Assembly: GCA_015698045.1 (NCBI GenBank)
Contig: BLAL01000165.1
Span: 620,001 to 684,000 of the forward strand
Source of the DNA: Rhizophagus clarus
Taxonomy: Eukaryota; Glomeromycota; Glomeromycetes; Glomerales; Glomeraceae
Length of the DNA stretch: 64,000 nucleotides
Direction of reading: 5' to 3'
In this document: positions 34,823 to 46,300 of the stretch, one piece after another
How the letters are laid out: each line of letters starts with the position of its first letter
Position numbering within the stretch: the stretch's first letter is position 1
Notes under the pieces: generated by a model
Told to the model about the DNA's origin: nothing
Seen by the model: the letters and a program-made list of their open reading frames with translations, nothing else
Databases searched by the model: none
Program-made: the position numbers and the translations under genes

Positions 34823-37317
34823 CATCAGGAAAAATTTTAGTTTGCAGATCTGTGCAATTCTGCGGAGTACATTTCTGTGCAGATCTGAGGACATGTCGAT
34901 GCGCAGCACTGAAAAATTTCATGAATTTCTGCGCAAATCTGCAAGCACAAAAAAAACTGCGAAATTTTTCAAAAATAAATCTGCGAAATTTTTCAAAAGT
35001 ACTAATGCAAATTTACAGTTAGGCAGTGTTTTAACTTTAATATTAACTAATATCAATTTATTAATTAAAGATATTTACAAATTTAAAAGTACATATACTA
35101 AACTATCCTATTTTACTAACTAAATGCATTAATTAAAAGTCTCTTTTCTTTTCTTTACAGACTGTCAAATTATGTTGTTATTAATGGTTTGAATATTATT
35201 CCAGTTGGTTCAATTCCAACAAATAACAAAATACAAAAAAAATTCATGTTAGTCAAAGTTTCGTTAATGTTTCGTTTAAAAAAAATTAAAATCTTAATTT
35301 TATTCGAAGTTAAATACCTTTGAAATCTTTCAGAAAGCATCCGGAAAGCCACAAGTCTACAAAATAAAATGAAATATTAGTTAACATTTTATTTAAAAAA
35401 AAAATAAATAAAATTTCCAAAGGTATTTATTTTATTTACCTTTGAAATTACGTCCATGCACAAACCTATACAAAAGGACATAAAATGAAACATGAGTTGA
35501 CATCTCGTTTAAATAAAAATAAAATAAAAAATAAAAGAATTTCAAAAGTTACCTCTGAAATTCCGTCCATTAGATGTTCAGGAAGTCTTGAATCTAAAAA
35601 ATAAAAGAAATCGAAACGTTAATCAACGTTTCATTAAAAAAAATTATTAAAATAAAAATTCGAAGGGAAATTATTTTATTTACCTTCAAAATTACGTTTG
35701 GAAGCTGAATCTATTAAAAAAATATTAACTTTAGTTAACGTTTTCTTTAAAACCCATAAAAAATCAAGGGTTATTCACCTTCAAAATTCAGCCCAGTAGT
35801 ATTCAGAAGCTATAAACCTAAAAAATCAAACGAAAATATTAGCTAAACATTTTGTTAAAAAAAAATTAATAATTTTGAAGCTTACCTTTAAAATTTTGTC
35901 TATGATGCGTTCAGAAAGCCGTGGATTTACAAAATTAAAAAAATGAAATGTTAGTTAGTGTTTCGTTCAAAAAAAAAGAAAAAAAATTTAAATTTTAATT
36001 TTTTCAAAGATAAAATACCTTCGGAATCCTATATTCCATCTGGAAAGCATCTGGAAAACTGCAAAACTACAAAAAGAAAGCCAAAATATTAGTAACATTT
36101 CATTACGAAAAAAAATAAATAAATGGGGTCTTTGCAATAGAAAGGTACGAAACTTAAAAGGTTATACACTTATACCTTCAAATGGAGTGCGTGACCACAA
36201 GTTTCTTGGCGAGCGGCTATTCATATTGCGGTGTTAGTGGACAGAATGCAAGTTTTTTACATTTTTTGATGGTTAAATGTTACATGACAAGTGCTAATGG
36301 TTCCAGACCTATAAAAGGTAAAAACAAACAGTTAGTCAACGTTCATTAAACAAATTTATAAAAATTAAACTTTTTTTTGAAGTTACCTTTGAAATGGTGG
36401 TTACTTTCATCGTTCTGCACTTAAAAAAAAAAGAAATTTTTTTTTTCTGAAGAATATACACTAGTCAAATGATATGTGTTACCTTCAAAATTTGGTGTTT
36501 TCTGGCGTTCATTATCAGATAAAAATGAACGCTATTAATATTCATTTAAATTAAAAAAAAATTTTTTTTCAATAATCTAAAACCCATACCTTCTTCGTTC
36601 TGGACTTAAAAACAAATAAACATTAGTTAATGTTCGTTAAATAAAATAAAAGAAAAAAGCTTTTTTTTTTGAAGGAAAATCTTCAAAATCTTTAATTCAA
36701 GCTCAATTAGGCCGTTAATTTGGATTCTAATAAAATGAAAGAATAGTTCATGGAATCGGTTTGAATCCCTGTCATAGCTTATATATGGATGATATTATTT
36801 TTATGGATTTAAGAGAATGCCGAAAGTTAGTGTTAATGTTCGTTAAATAAAACATTCTTTAACACTTAAAGTCTGACAAGCTTCAAAAAAATATTAAATT
36901 ATTTCTGTAAAAGGTGTTATAAAATTATTTCTTTGAAAAGTATCGTAAAAAATGTATTTCTTCTAAGTATAAAAAACTATTTCTTTAAGAAAGTTTAAGT
37001 GTTAAAGTTAAGTTCAAAATTAAAAGAAAGTTTAAGTTTATCAAATTAAAGAAGAAAAGTGACAATTAGTTTATGTAAAGTTTATCAAATTAAAGAAGAA
37101 AATTGTGAAAATCTTTAAAGATTTTTGCACGAAGTGTTTTTAAAAATCTGCAATTTTGAAGATTATCACAGATTTTTCATAAAAAAATCTTTGAAAAAAA
37201 TAAAAAAATAATTTCTGCAGTATTGCGCAGATTCTTAACAAAATTGCATAAAAAAAAGTGGCAATCTGCTAAAATCACAGATCATCACAGATCTGAACTG
37301 ATATAACTTTCCTGATG
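34823..37317. mobile_element. Microexon-array TIR element, copy A (2.5 kb)
   Basis: It begins CATCAGGAAAAATTTT and ends ACTTTCCTGATG, so the outermost 10 bases are inverted repeats (CATCAGGAAA). The ends match copy B at 43313-47218: the left 170 bases and the right 180 bases are closely similar and rich in AATCTGCGCAGAT-like words. Between them is an array of about a dozen units. Each unit has, on the minus strand, a T-rich tract ending in TAG, a 32-48 base segment, then GTAA or GTAT. Spacers carry palindromes such as GTTAGTTAACGTT/ACGTTAATCAACGT. No open frame longer than about 60 codons exists inside. No target duplication is visible. Copy A sits at the end of a coiled-coil frame. Confidence 0.7.
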
Positions 37318-38138
37318 AAATTTCTCAAACACACCTGTATACATAATGAAATGAACTGTTAAAACTGTTAATAATGTTTATTAAAAGGCGAAAGTAGTAC
37401 TTACTAAAACAAGCAACCTACTGAAATTCCTCACATCTTAGAAACTGAAGAGTTGTCTAAAAAAAGAAAACCAGTTTCTATCAATTTTCTTTGGTGCAGT
37501 ATCTTTTTTTTATTTATTTTTATTTTGAGAATAGTTTCTAATTGTTTGCTTTTCTTTATTTTTTAGGAGGCTATTTGACTTTATGTACGTGAAATTCTGG
37601 CAAATAAATATTCTTTATTAACAAACTCAACAATTTGTTATTTCACTTCCAGATTATACAATACGATAATCAATCCCGTAATAATATCACATGTTCTAAT
37701 TTGGATAATCAGATCATCCAATTAATCGGCCATTAATTTTAATAAATTGACTGCTGTAATCAATCGTACTATTATAACAATTATGGCAAGCAATGTCAAA
37801 ACCACAAACACACATGCATGACAAGGTAAAAAATGTTTAAGAGCCAAAAACACAGCTATAATAACTGCGGCAGATCTACAGTGAGATGATTATTTATCAA
37901 ATCTTTTAGTAACTTAACAAATATACTAATAGAAAAAATTAGAAAAAAAAGCAAAGTTTTTTTTTCTTAACACCATAATATATATTGAATTCATATGATA
38001 AACATTAAATTTAAAGTGATGAACATTATTAAATACTGTTTATCTAATGATAAAAATTTCAAATAATATGCATCAACATTTTATCATTACTGAACATTGC
38101 CAAAAAAATAATGTACATTGGATATTAATATTTATCAG
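37318..38138. other. Spacer with one coding-like fragment
   Basis: At about 37425-37500 a plus-strand phase reads TEIPHILETEELSKKRKPVS followed by INFLWC, probably a relic of the neighbouring viral-type genes. The rest is A/T-rich. No Walker A motif for the downstream ATPase was found here, so its N-terminal half is missing. Confidence 0.4.
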
Positions 38139-38643
38139 ATGTGCATCAATCGCAGAAATTTCCTGATGGTTTCAGGTACATTCCACCCAAAAGAATTCCT
38201 AGTGCAAGAGCATTCTCACCTGAAAGAAGCACACTAATTATTTTTGAGGATCTGTGCTTAGCCCCCAAACATATACAGAATCAAATTAGCCAATTTTTTG
38301 GGAATGGACATTATCAAAATATTTCAAGTATATATGTTACCCAAAAATACCATAAAATCCTACATTTATTTGTGAAAATATCTCCCATCTAGTAATGTAT
38401 AATGGTGATGGTAGCCAACAAGATATGTTTAAGATAGTCGATCGTTATACTGATGATGTGAAAAATGCATTCATAGTTATTAATAGCTATCTTCGAAGAG
38501 ATGAATTTATTGTATTTGATTTTACTAGGCCAGAAGATGATACCCTTGCAATCCGCCTAAGGTTTAACACTCCATTAAATCTGCAAAAGAAAATAGAAGT
38601 TAGGCAGAAACATAAGAAAAAAAGTACCTCAGCTAATGAATAG
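38139..38643 (+). pseudogene. Packaging ATPase (A32/FtsK-HerA type), C-terminal half
   Basis: Reads FPDGFRYIPPKRIPSARAFS, then STLIIFEDLCLAPKHIQNQI, SQFFGNGHYQNISSIYVTQK, YHKILHLF. After a one-base shift at about 38385 it reads SHLVMYNGDGSQQDMFKIVD and NAFIVINSYLRRDEFIVFDF. LIIFEDL is a Walker B strand; the following F-x-x-G-x-H-x-x-I-S-x-x-Y-x-x-Q block and the later hydrophobic strands match the genome-packaging ATPases of Polintons and poxvirus-like DNA viruses. In those elements the ATPase pumps DNA into the capsid. The Walker A half is absent upstream. Lies directly before the integrase, as in Polinton/Maverick elements. Confidence 0.65.
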
Positions 38644-38694
38644 AATCTGACTTTATAGATGCTAGCTTTTTTTCATAATTATAAAAAATTGGAA

Positions 38695-40272
38695 TGGGCA
38701 AACCTTTGATTTATATTGATTCTCAAAAGACTTGAGACTTAGATCAGGATCTTGCTTTACAGAAACTTTATTACAGACCTGAGGGATATTATCGGACTGC
38801 TGAAAAAATGCAAACTGCTTGTAAGAGAACTGGATATGGGTTTACTTTAGCCATAATAAAATATTGGCTAAATAAGCAGGCTTTACACAAGATTCACAAG
38901 TCTCAGCCAAAATTTATTCAGTATGCCTCCTTTAATTATCTGAAGCATAGCGGAGGACCTTTTACTTTTATGCATAGTACCAGAACATGCAATGTCATTC
39001 TGTACTATAGCCTGATCGATGAATGAGATTTTGTGTTACATGTATACAAAAAATTGTCATGTGTTCTAATCATCTAGTGTTACTATTTATGTGTTAATTA
39101 AATTAACTAAATGCATAACTTTGTGATATAAGGAATATGTCACTGGTCTCATATTTATTGCAGCATCTTGTATTAGTACTCTGAAAAATATACTTTTTAA
39201 GCTGTTTTCATTTAAAGGCTTCAACGAATCAGAACTTGTAAGAGATTTTAAGAAAAAAAGGAATAAAAATGTTTAAATTCTATGATATTTCAAAATTAAT
39301 ACATTTTTTTTGTTTTATTACAATATTTTAAAATTTTTGTGTCAATTGTATTAAATTCTTGGTGGAAAAATTGTTTTATTGATCATCATAAAATAAATCA
39401 AATCAAAAATTTATAATGTAAAACAATGGAATTTAACTACATTTTAAGTATAGCGGTACATTTTGATACATTGTGATTAATGCTTCGAACACTTAATAGT
39501 TTCTGTTACCTAGTAATATATAATTTTTAAATGAAGTGCATCAAAGCGATATTACTCCTATGCCTCATGATAAAGTAGGTAATCAGATTTATAAGTATCA
39601 GGGCATTATCAATGATATTGCAACTAGGTATCGTTGTAGTTTTGCATTGATTGATAAAACAGCCACACAGATGGCTAGAACAATTCAGAAAATCTATGAT
39701 GATCCTAATAACCCTCTTAGCTATTCAAATACTTTTATTGTAGATAGAGGTACTGAATATATGGGCAAATGTAGAGATTTATTGCTTAGCTATGGTGTTA
39801 GAATTCAGTATACTAATTCTAAACATGGTGTAACTATTGCTGAACATGACCATCAAGAATTTGAAAAACATACTTATTTTCGGCAAGATGCTGAAGATTT
39901 TCATTTGCTTTTGACTGATAGATCCAGAGTATGAGTTAGAGAACTTCGTATAAATGATGATATTTATAATAATACTTCTACTTGATTAATAGATATGTCT
40001 TCTAACGAGGCTATAAAAAAGGCATTAAAAGGTAAAAAAATAATAGCTAAACCTTCTGTTGAACATAGGAGATCAGTTGGTTATAATGAACTACTTTTAC
40101 CTAGCTATACGGAAGTTTGGCATCTATTAGAACCTGGTGAATTAGAAGGTGGAAGAAGAAGGGCAACTGATTGCAATTGGTCCCCCAAAGTTTTTACAAT
40201 TGATTCTTCTTTAATAAAAGAAATTTACCTATTTTCTATAAGCTTTACAATGGTTCTAGACGCTCATTTGTA
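38695..40272 (+). pseudogene. Polinton/Maverick-type integrase, split
   Basis: The N-terminal part from ATG 38695 reads MGKPLIYIDSQKT, TGA, DLDQDLALQKLYYRPEGYYR, then GYGFTLAIIKYWLNKQALHK and FIQYASFN. This is the helical region with an x-x-x-W-L-x-x-Q motif that precedes the catalytic core in Polinton integrases. After about 0.5 kb of non-coding DNA the core resumes at 39534: VHQSDITPMPHD (first Asp), INDIATRYRCSFALIDKTAT, NTFIVDRGTEYMGK (second Asp), and SKHGVTIAEHDHQEF (Glu). The C-terminal region ends ATDCNWSPKVFTIDSSLI, like the SH3/chromo-type end of these integrases. TGA or TAG interrupts near 38734, 39932 and 39985. The enzyme would insert the linear element into DNA. It is not functional here. 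Confidence 0.75.
39027..39533. other. Non-coding segment interrupting the integrase
   Basis: About 500 bp of A/T-rich DNA separates the N-terminal helical part from the catalytic core. It is long for an intron in this window (usually 68-90 bp) and has no clear donor after 39026, so an insertion is more likely. Terminal repeats were not recognised. Confidence 0.4.
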
Positions 40273-40324
40273 AGAGAAGAACTACAAATTGTAAAGGATG
40301 CACAATTACCTTCCCAATGGATAC

Positions 40325-41383
40325 TTAAGAATTAGACTTTCCTCCTCTCTCCTCCACTTGGTATAGGATCTGTTCGAAAGCACTGCTTAAGTAATCATCT
40401 ATTTCATTTCTATTATAAACTATAATTTGCATATTTCTAAGCCAGTCAGTTCGTGAATTCTTTTTTCCTTGTTTTTCATTTCCAGGTTTATCATCTATAA
40501 GAAATTTGGTAAGAGAACATAAAGCGAACTTAAATTATCCACGCTTATTGAATTCCTTTTCAAGTATTTCTCTAAACTGTTTTCTTCAGCTTTCTAACAT
40601 TTTTCGTATATCACTTTCATTATCTGGATGGGATTTGGGAACTTTTGCACAATGTATGGCTACAGTTTTTCTTTTAACCGCTGTTTCCAATTCTTCTTAT
40701 TCTCTAAATTCTAAATCCTTCTCTGACCTTTCATACCTCTTAATTTCTCCTAAACGCTCAAATTCTTTATTGATCAAATTCTTAGATTTATTACCTTCCC
40801 TAAATGATTATGTTTTAAGTCTAGAACTGCCTTTATATTTCTCTAACTCTTTTAATGTCAGTAGGCGAACTTCTTCTGGATTATTTAGTTCAAGATCATG
40901 GAAAAGGGTCTAGATCATTTGCCTCAATTGGCTCAACACCTGGATTTAATTCTTTCCAATGTTTTTGCAATCTTCTTTCCTATGTCTTAATTCACTCTCT
41001 GGGTTTATGTGCATTTGGACTGGTCCAATTCTTTGCCTCCTCTTCTGTGATGTAGTCGACACCAAATACTAGAGCTTCCTTTTTGGGTTTTAGCCCAGGA
41101 ATTGGAGTTGGAATTACCACATGTGGCTTCTCCTTGTTGCTCATGTTTACACTAGAGCTTTCTGCCTATGCTTTGATTTCAGAAGCTTGGAAAGCCTGTT
41201 GAATAGCTTTTGATCAGGCATCTGAATTAGCGTTTAAATAGAAGCTACTTCCTTCTACTTTTGTAATAGTTTACATGGATTTTTTCGTTTAAGATGCTCA
41301 TGAAGTTTTTGAGGTGTTGAGCATTCATGACCACAATGTTTACAGATTGTATCTTTTTTATCACTTTTTGTTTTTCTAACCAT
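40325..41383 (-). pseudogene. C2H2-finger protein linked to the Polinton region, decayed
   Basis: Starts at 41383 with MVRKTKSDKKDTICKHCGHE. It continues CSTPQKLHEHLKRKNPC, giving a C-x2-C-x12-H-x6-C arrangement for one zinc ion. Then, in shifted frames, it reads SNKEKPHVVIPTPIPGLKPK, GVDYITEEEAKNWTSPNAHK, LELNNPEEVRLLTLKELEKY, KVPKSHPDNESDIRKML and DDYLSSAFEQILYQVEERGG, ending at TAA 40325-40327. About ten in-frame stops are all TAG, TAA or TGA at Gln, Arg or Trp-like sites. There are two frameshifts, near 41265 and 40915. The finger type occurs in many Rhizophagus mobile-element proteins as I recall. Function unknown; it may be a nuclease or DNA-binding accessory protein. Confidence 0.55.
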
Positions 41384-41574
41384 AGTGTTAGCTCTAACCG
41401 TCACACTATTACTTGCTTATATAATTTTTTCTTTAATTAATTAATTCCTATACCTTTCACTTTCTGATCCCTCCTTTGTACTAAGAACGATCATAGAGCT
41501 GTTACCAAAGACATTTAAAAGTAGAACTGAATCATTAACTAATTATTAATCTTTTTTGAATATAGTGATAAAAA

Positions 41575-41831
41575 TGATCAGTGAATATTCATGCCTATAT
41601 CTTTGCAATACCAGAAAGGCTTGCAATAGGCTTTGCATTTACCCTGAAGGTTGCCGATTTCATAGGAAATCAAAAAAACGGATACCATGCTCTAACTGTG
41701 AGAAGCCTACCGCTTCTTCTTGTGGTCAATGCCCGTTACATATCAGAGGCTATTATATTACCCAGTACTATGACAGATTGCGGACTAAAGCTTTAAAACT
41801 GGAATATACTAAGGGTATAACAGGAATGTAA
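41575..41831 (+). CDS. Small cysteine-rich (zinc-binding?) protein
   Basis: ATG 41575 gives 85 residues: MISEYSCLYLCNTRKACNRL, then CIYPEGCRFHRKSKKRIPCS and NCEKPTASSCGQCPLHIRGY. The spacing C-x2-C ... C-x2-C-x2-H is that of a treble-clef or RING-like zinc site. An in-frame ATG 18 bases upstream is possible. It lies divergently from the C2H2 gene with 190 bp between, so the two may share a control region. It is one of few frames in this 20-kb region without a stop. Function unknown. Confidence 0.5.
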
Positions 41832-43134
41832 CGTATTCTTGTTAGATTTATTTAGATCATGATTTTATGCGCTTTAGCTTGCCAGAATTATTACTTGATA
41901 TACAATTTTTATTAAACTTTTGTGATATGCTATTTAATAAGTTAGCTTACCCAGAATCTGTTCTTGACTAAGGAAAAGTTGTGACAATTCCACAGATTTT
42001 TTCTGGATTTTTATAGGGTGTCATTTCATTAGACATTTATATAAAATATACTATTTAGTAAGCTAACTTGCATTAAACCCATTTTTGATTAAGGAAAAGT
42101 TAGGACAAAAATCCTATTAGACTTATCTTATAGAATAGTATAATCTGGGGAAATTGAGACAGGTAGACTTATTTTTTCATTAGAATTAGGTAAATAATAT
42201 GTTATTTTATTGAGCTAGCCAGCGCAGAAGCACTTCTAGATAAAATATTTTTTGTTAGATTTATGATGTTAGACGAAGGATTTGCATTTACATAATGATG
42301 AATATTAATATTACTGCGCCACAAATGATCAACGTACTATATAAAGTATATTAAGTATATTTAGTATATTTAGTATATATTTCTTATATATCATTTATAG
42401 TATATATAGTATTTATTTTTTATATTTCTTTTATTATTTAAATTTCTTATATATTATTTATTATATTTATATCTTTTATATTTTATATTATTTATATATT
42501 TGAATGAAGTTCAATTTGTATAAATATCATGAATATTCGCTTAAAATAAAGGAAGTTCAGACAAGTTGTTTATAATAAAAGTTGTAATTGCAAGTGTTAT
42601 AAGATTGCCTTATTGTATAAGTTGTTAACGTACCTACAACTAATAAAGATACATTTCAATTATCAAATACACTGCCTTTTAGTGTGTAAGGAATTGATTG
42701 GAATACTTCATAGCTAGTATCTCCCTGAAGATATTCATAATTCACTGCTCGACGGACTGAGTTGGTGAATAATGATGATGGAATCAGATTGTTAGACTTA
42801 TTTTATTATTTTTCATTAGACTTAAGAAAATTGTTAGATTTATTTATGGGGTAATAAGGACGGTTAGACTTAATTTTGTTAGACTTATTTTTTCATTAAT
42901 ATGCTTTCTAAGGTTGGAGAAGCCATACAGAATTAAGAAATATAATATCAAAATTAAGATTCTAAAGCTGAAAGAAGCTCTTCTAATATAATAAGAAAAA
43001 TCAATACTATTTTTAACATTCTGTGGTCTACACACACAATGTTTCAGTAGGGGCCAGACCTTTGGTCCTTAAACCCCCACTTTCACATTGTGTTGGGAAG
43101 AATCTTTGATATATGAAAGGGAAATACATCATAT
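41832..43134. other. Non-coding stretch with scattered GTTAGACTTATT words
   Basis: Words like (G)TTAGA(C/T)TTAT(T/G) occur at least eight times (near 41838, 42116, 42162, 42256, 42790, 42833, 42867 and 42881). A 58-bp direct repeat is at 41928 and 42052 (CTATTTAATAAGTTAGCTTA / CTATTTAGTAAGCTAACTTG, both ending AAGGAAAAGTT). 42350-42500 is TATTTA-type low complexity. No gene is seen. Confidence 0.5.
43030..43094. other. Long imperfect hairpin
   Basis: ACACACACAATGTTTCAG with TAGGGGCCAGACC is mirrored after a short TTT loop by GGTCCTTAAACCCCCA and CTTTCACATTGTGTTG. The arms pair over about 25 bases with a few mismatches and bulges. It could be a cruciform, a terminator-like hairpin or the remnant of a small inverted-repeat element. 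Confidence 0.5.
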
Positions 43135-43312
43135 GGTGACTAAAGAAGAAATTAACCTCCATAATAAATGATTTGAATGATTAAAACTAAAGATTAACTA
43201 AAAATCATCACAATTTAAAGAAGAAAAGGAAGAAATAATAGAAACAGAATCAGTATGGATAGTAATATATGAATTACAAGGTACAGAAGACAAAATAGAA
43301 ATAAGTGACATT
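43135..43312 (+). pseudogene. Coding relic cut by element copy B
   Basis: A single phase starting at ATG 43135 reads MVTKEEINLHNK, TGA, FE, TGA, LKLKIN, TAA, KSSQFKEEKEEIIETESVWI and YELQGTEDKIEISDI. It then meets the end of the inserted element at 43313. There is no indel in 59 codons and three stops. The protein-like sequence may continue beyond the insertion at 47219. Family unknown. Confidence 0.5.
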
Positions 43313-46300
43313 CATCAGGAAAAATTTTGGTCTGCAGATCTGCGCAATTCATCTGAGGACATGCCGATGCGCAGCACTGAAAAATTTCATGAATTTCTGC
43401 GCAGTTCTGCAAACACAAAAAAATCTGTGAAAATTTTCAAAAATAAATCTGCGAAATTTTTCAAAATTTTTGACAATTTACAATTACTTTTATCGTTAAT
43501 TAACATCAATTAATTTATTTAATTTATTTAATTAAAGCATTACAAATAAATCAATTTACTACACTATTAACTACACTATTTCAGGTATTAAATGCACTAA
43601 ATTTCCTGGCCTTTCTTTCTTTACTTTCACTGTTTTGTTGAAAATGTAAAAAATGGTTTTTTAAGATTTTTTACCTTTATATTAGGATTGGAACCTTTCT
43701 TTCAGTTTCCTGTACCTGCAAAAAAAAAACTAACAAAACTGTCAGTAAACGTTTCATTAAATAAAAAAAACAAAAAAAAAATTAAATTCCGTTTACTTTG
43801 AAATTCTATCCAGAAACAGGTCAAAAAATCACAGACCTAAACTAATATTTTTCAAAATTTTAATCTTCAAAATTTGTCCAGTAAACGTTTGGAAAGCTGA
43901 TGACTTATAAAATAAAAAACAAAATGGTTAGTTGACGTTTCATTTAAAAAAAAATAATAAATTTAAATTTTCGAAGGTAAATACCTTTGAATTCCTCTAG
44001 AAGTCCTCTGGAAAGATGCAAATCTAAAAAATGAATTCAAAATGTTAATTAACGTTTCATTAATAAAAAATTTTTTTTATCTTCAGATGATACCTGATCT
44101 GCCGCGAGATGGGTTTCATCTAAAAAAAATGAAAATGAACATTATTTAACGTTCGTTGAAATAAAAATAAGATAAAAAATAATTTTTTTTTTACCTTTGG
44201 TCCACTTTGAGTTCTGGACCTAAAAAAAAGAAAAATAAAATGAAACATTAATTTTATTTCATTTCGTAAAATAAAATATTATTTTGAGGTTTTTTTACCT
44301 TCGAAATACTGCGGTCCGCTTCTTTCAGACCTAAAAAAAGAAAATGAACGTTAGTTAACGTTCATTGAAATAATAAAAAAAAGATATTTCAAAGTTTCTT
44401 TATCTTCAAAATACTGTGGTCTGCTTCGAATTAGAGTTCTGGATCTAAAAAATGAAACGAAACATTAGTAATATTTCGTAAAATAAAAATATAAAAAAAA
44501 AATTTATTTTGAAGTTTTTTTACCTTCGAAATAATTCAGTTCACTTCTTCCAGACCTATAAAAGAAAGAAAATGAACGTTAGTTAACGTTCATTGAAATA
44601 AAAGTAAAAAAAAATTATTTTTTTTTTTTGCTTACAGTAGTTCGCCTATAAAGGACTTCCGGACCTAAAAAATAAAAAAAAACAAACATTAATAAAAATA
44701 AAAAAAAATAAAAATTTTCGAAGGTATTATACCTTTGAAATACCAGTCTGCCTCTAAATTCTGGACCTAAAAAATAAAAAAAATAAACATTAGTAACATT
44801 CGTTTAAATAAAACAAAAAAAAAATAATAATTTTCAAAGATATTATACCTTCGAAATACCATAGTCTGCCTCTAAAGAGTTCTGGACCTAAAAAATATAA
44901 AAAAAAATGAACATTAATAACATTTGTTAAAATTAAAGTAAAAAAAAATTGTTTTTTTTACTTAATGGTCTGCCTCAAAATGAAGTTTCAGACTTAAAAA
45001 AAGGAGAAAAGTGAAATGTTACTAACATTTCGCTAAAATATGAAAAAAAAACTTTTTTTTTTTACTTGAATTGGTCTGTCACGAAATGGAGTTCTGGACC
45101 TAAAGAAAGGAGAGAAGTGTAACATTACTAACATTTTGCTAAAATACAAAAAAAAAAATGTTTTTTTTTTACTTAGTGGTCCATCTCAAAATGGAGTTCT
45201 GGACCTTAAAAAAAAAGAAAAGAAGCGTAACGTTACTAATGTTTCGCTAAAATACAAAAAAAATGTTTTTTTTTACTTAGTGATCTGCCCCAAAGTGGAG
45301 TTCTGGACCTAAAAAAAAGAAGAGAAGTGAAACGTTACAACATTTCACTAAAATACAAAAAAAAAATATTTTTATTTTCTTTGCTTAATAGTCCGCCTCA
45401 AAATGGAGTTCCAGACCTTAAAAAAAAAGAAGAAAAGCAAAACGTTAGTAACATTTTGCTAAAATACGAAAAAAAATCTTTTTTTTTTTACTTACAGTAG
45501 TCTGTCTCGAAGTGAAGTTCTGGACCTAAAGAAAGGAAAAAAAGCAAAATGTTACTAACGTTTCGCTAAAATAAAAAAAAAAAGTTTTTTTTTTACTTAG
45601 TGGTCTGCCTCGAAATGGAGTTTCAGACCTAAAAAAAAAAGAAAATGAATGTTAGTTAACGTTCATCAATACAAATTAATAAAAAAAAATTTTTTTTTTT
45701 CAAAATTGAGTCCAAAATAAGGATGCCAAAGTTCAGTTATAACTGGTCATAACCAGTTTTTGCCAGTTCAGTTTCAGTTCAGTTTTAGTTCAAGACCGAC
45801 TGGTTAACCGTCAGTTTTATATATCAAAAAACTGATGAAAAACCTGATCGGTTAATTGTAAATATTTTACATCATAACCTGAAAAAATATCTTTGTTTCA
45901 ATGGAGAATAACTAAAATACATGAATTTTAATGTTAAATTTATAGTATTTTCCTTTTTAAAATTATAGGGAGAATTTTAATTTTGTGTGATGATCACGTG
46001 ATTTTTGTATCGCCAAAAAATCACAAAATCAGCACTATTTTTATAAGAAAAAATTATGTAAATTTAAATGTTATTATTAAATAAAGTCATAATTAGCACT
46101 TTCTAATAATAATTTATTCAGTTTTGCAATCAGTTTTGCGGTTCAGTTTTATTAGTCAGTTTTACGGTCAGTTTAGTTTTGACTGAAAACCGCAGTTTTA
46201 AAACTGAAACTGAACTGAACCAACCGTTGGCATCCCTAGTCCGGAACCCATACCTTCAGTGTTCTGGATCTACAAAAAAAAGGAAAACGAGTGTTAGTCA

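Noticed and set aside
36755..36790. B-box-like CGGTTTGAATCCC
   Set aside because: No acceptor stem or A box nearby; lies inside the TIR element copy A.
40506..41055. Two plus-strand frames of 135 and 66 codons
   Set aside because: Antisense to the decayed C2H2-finger gene, whose minus-strand phase is clearly protein-like.
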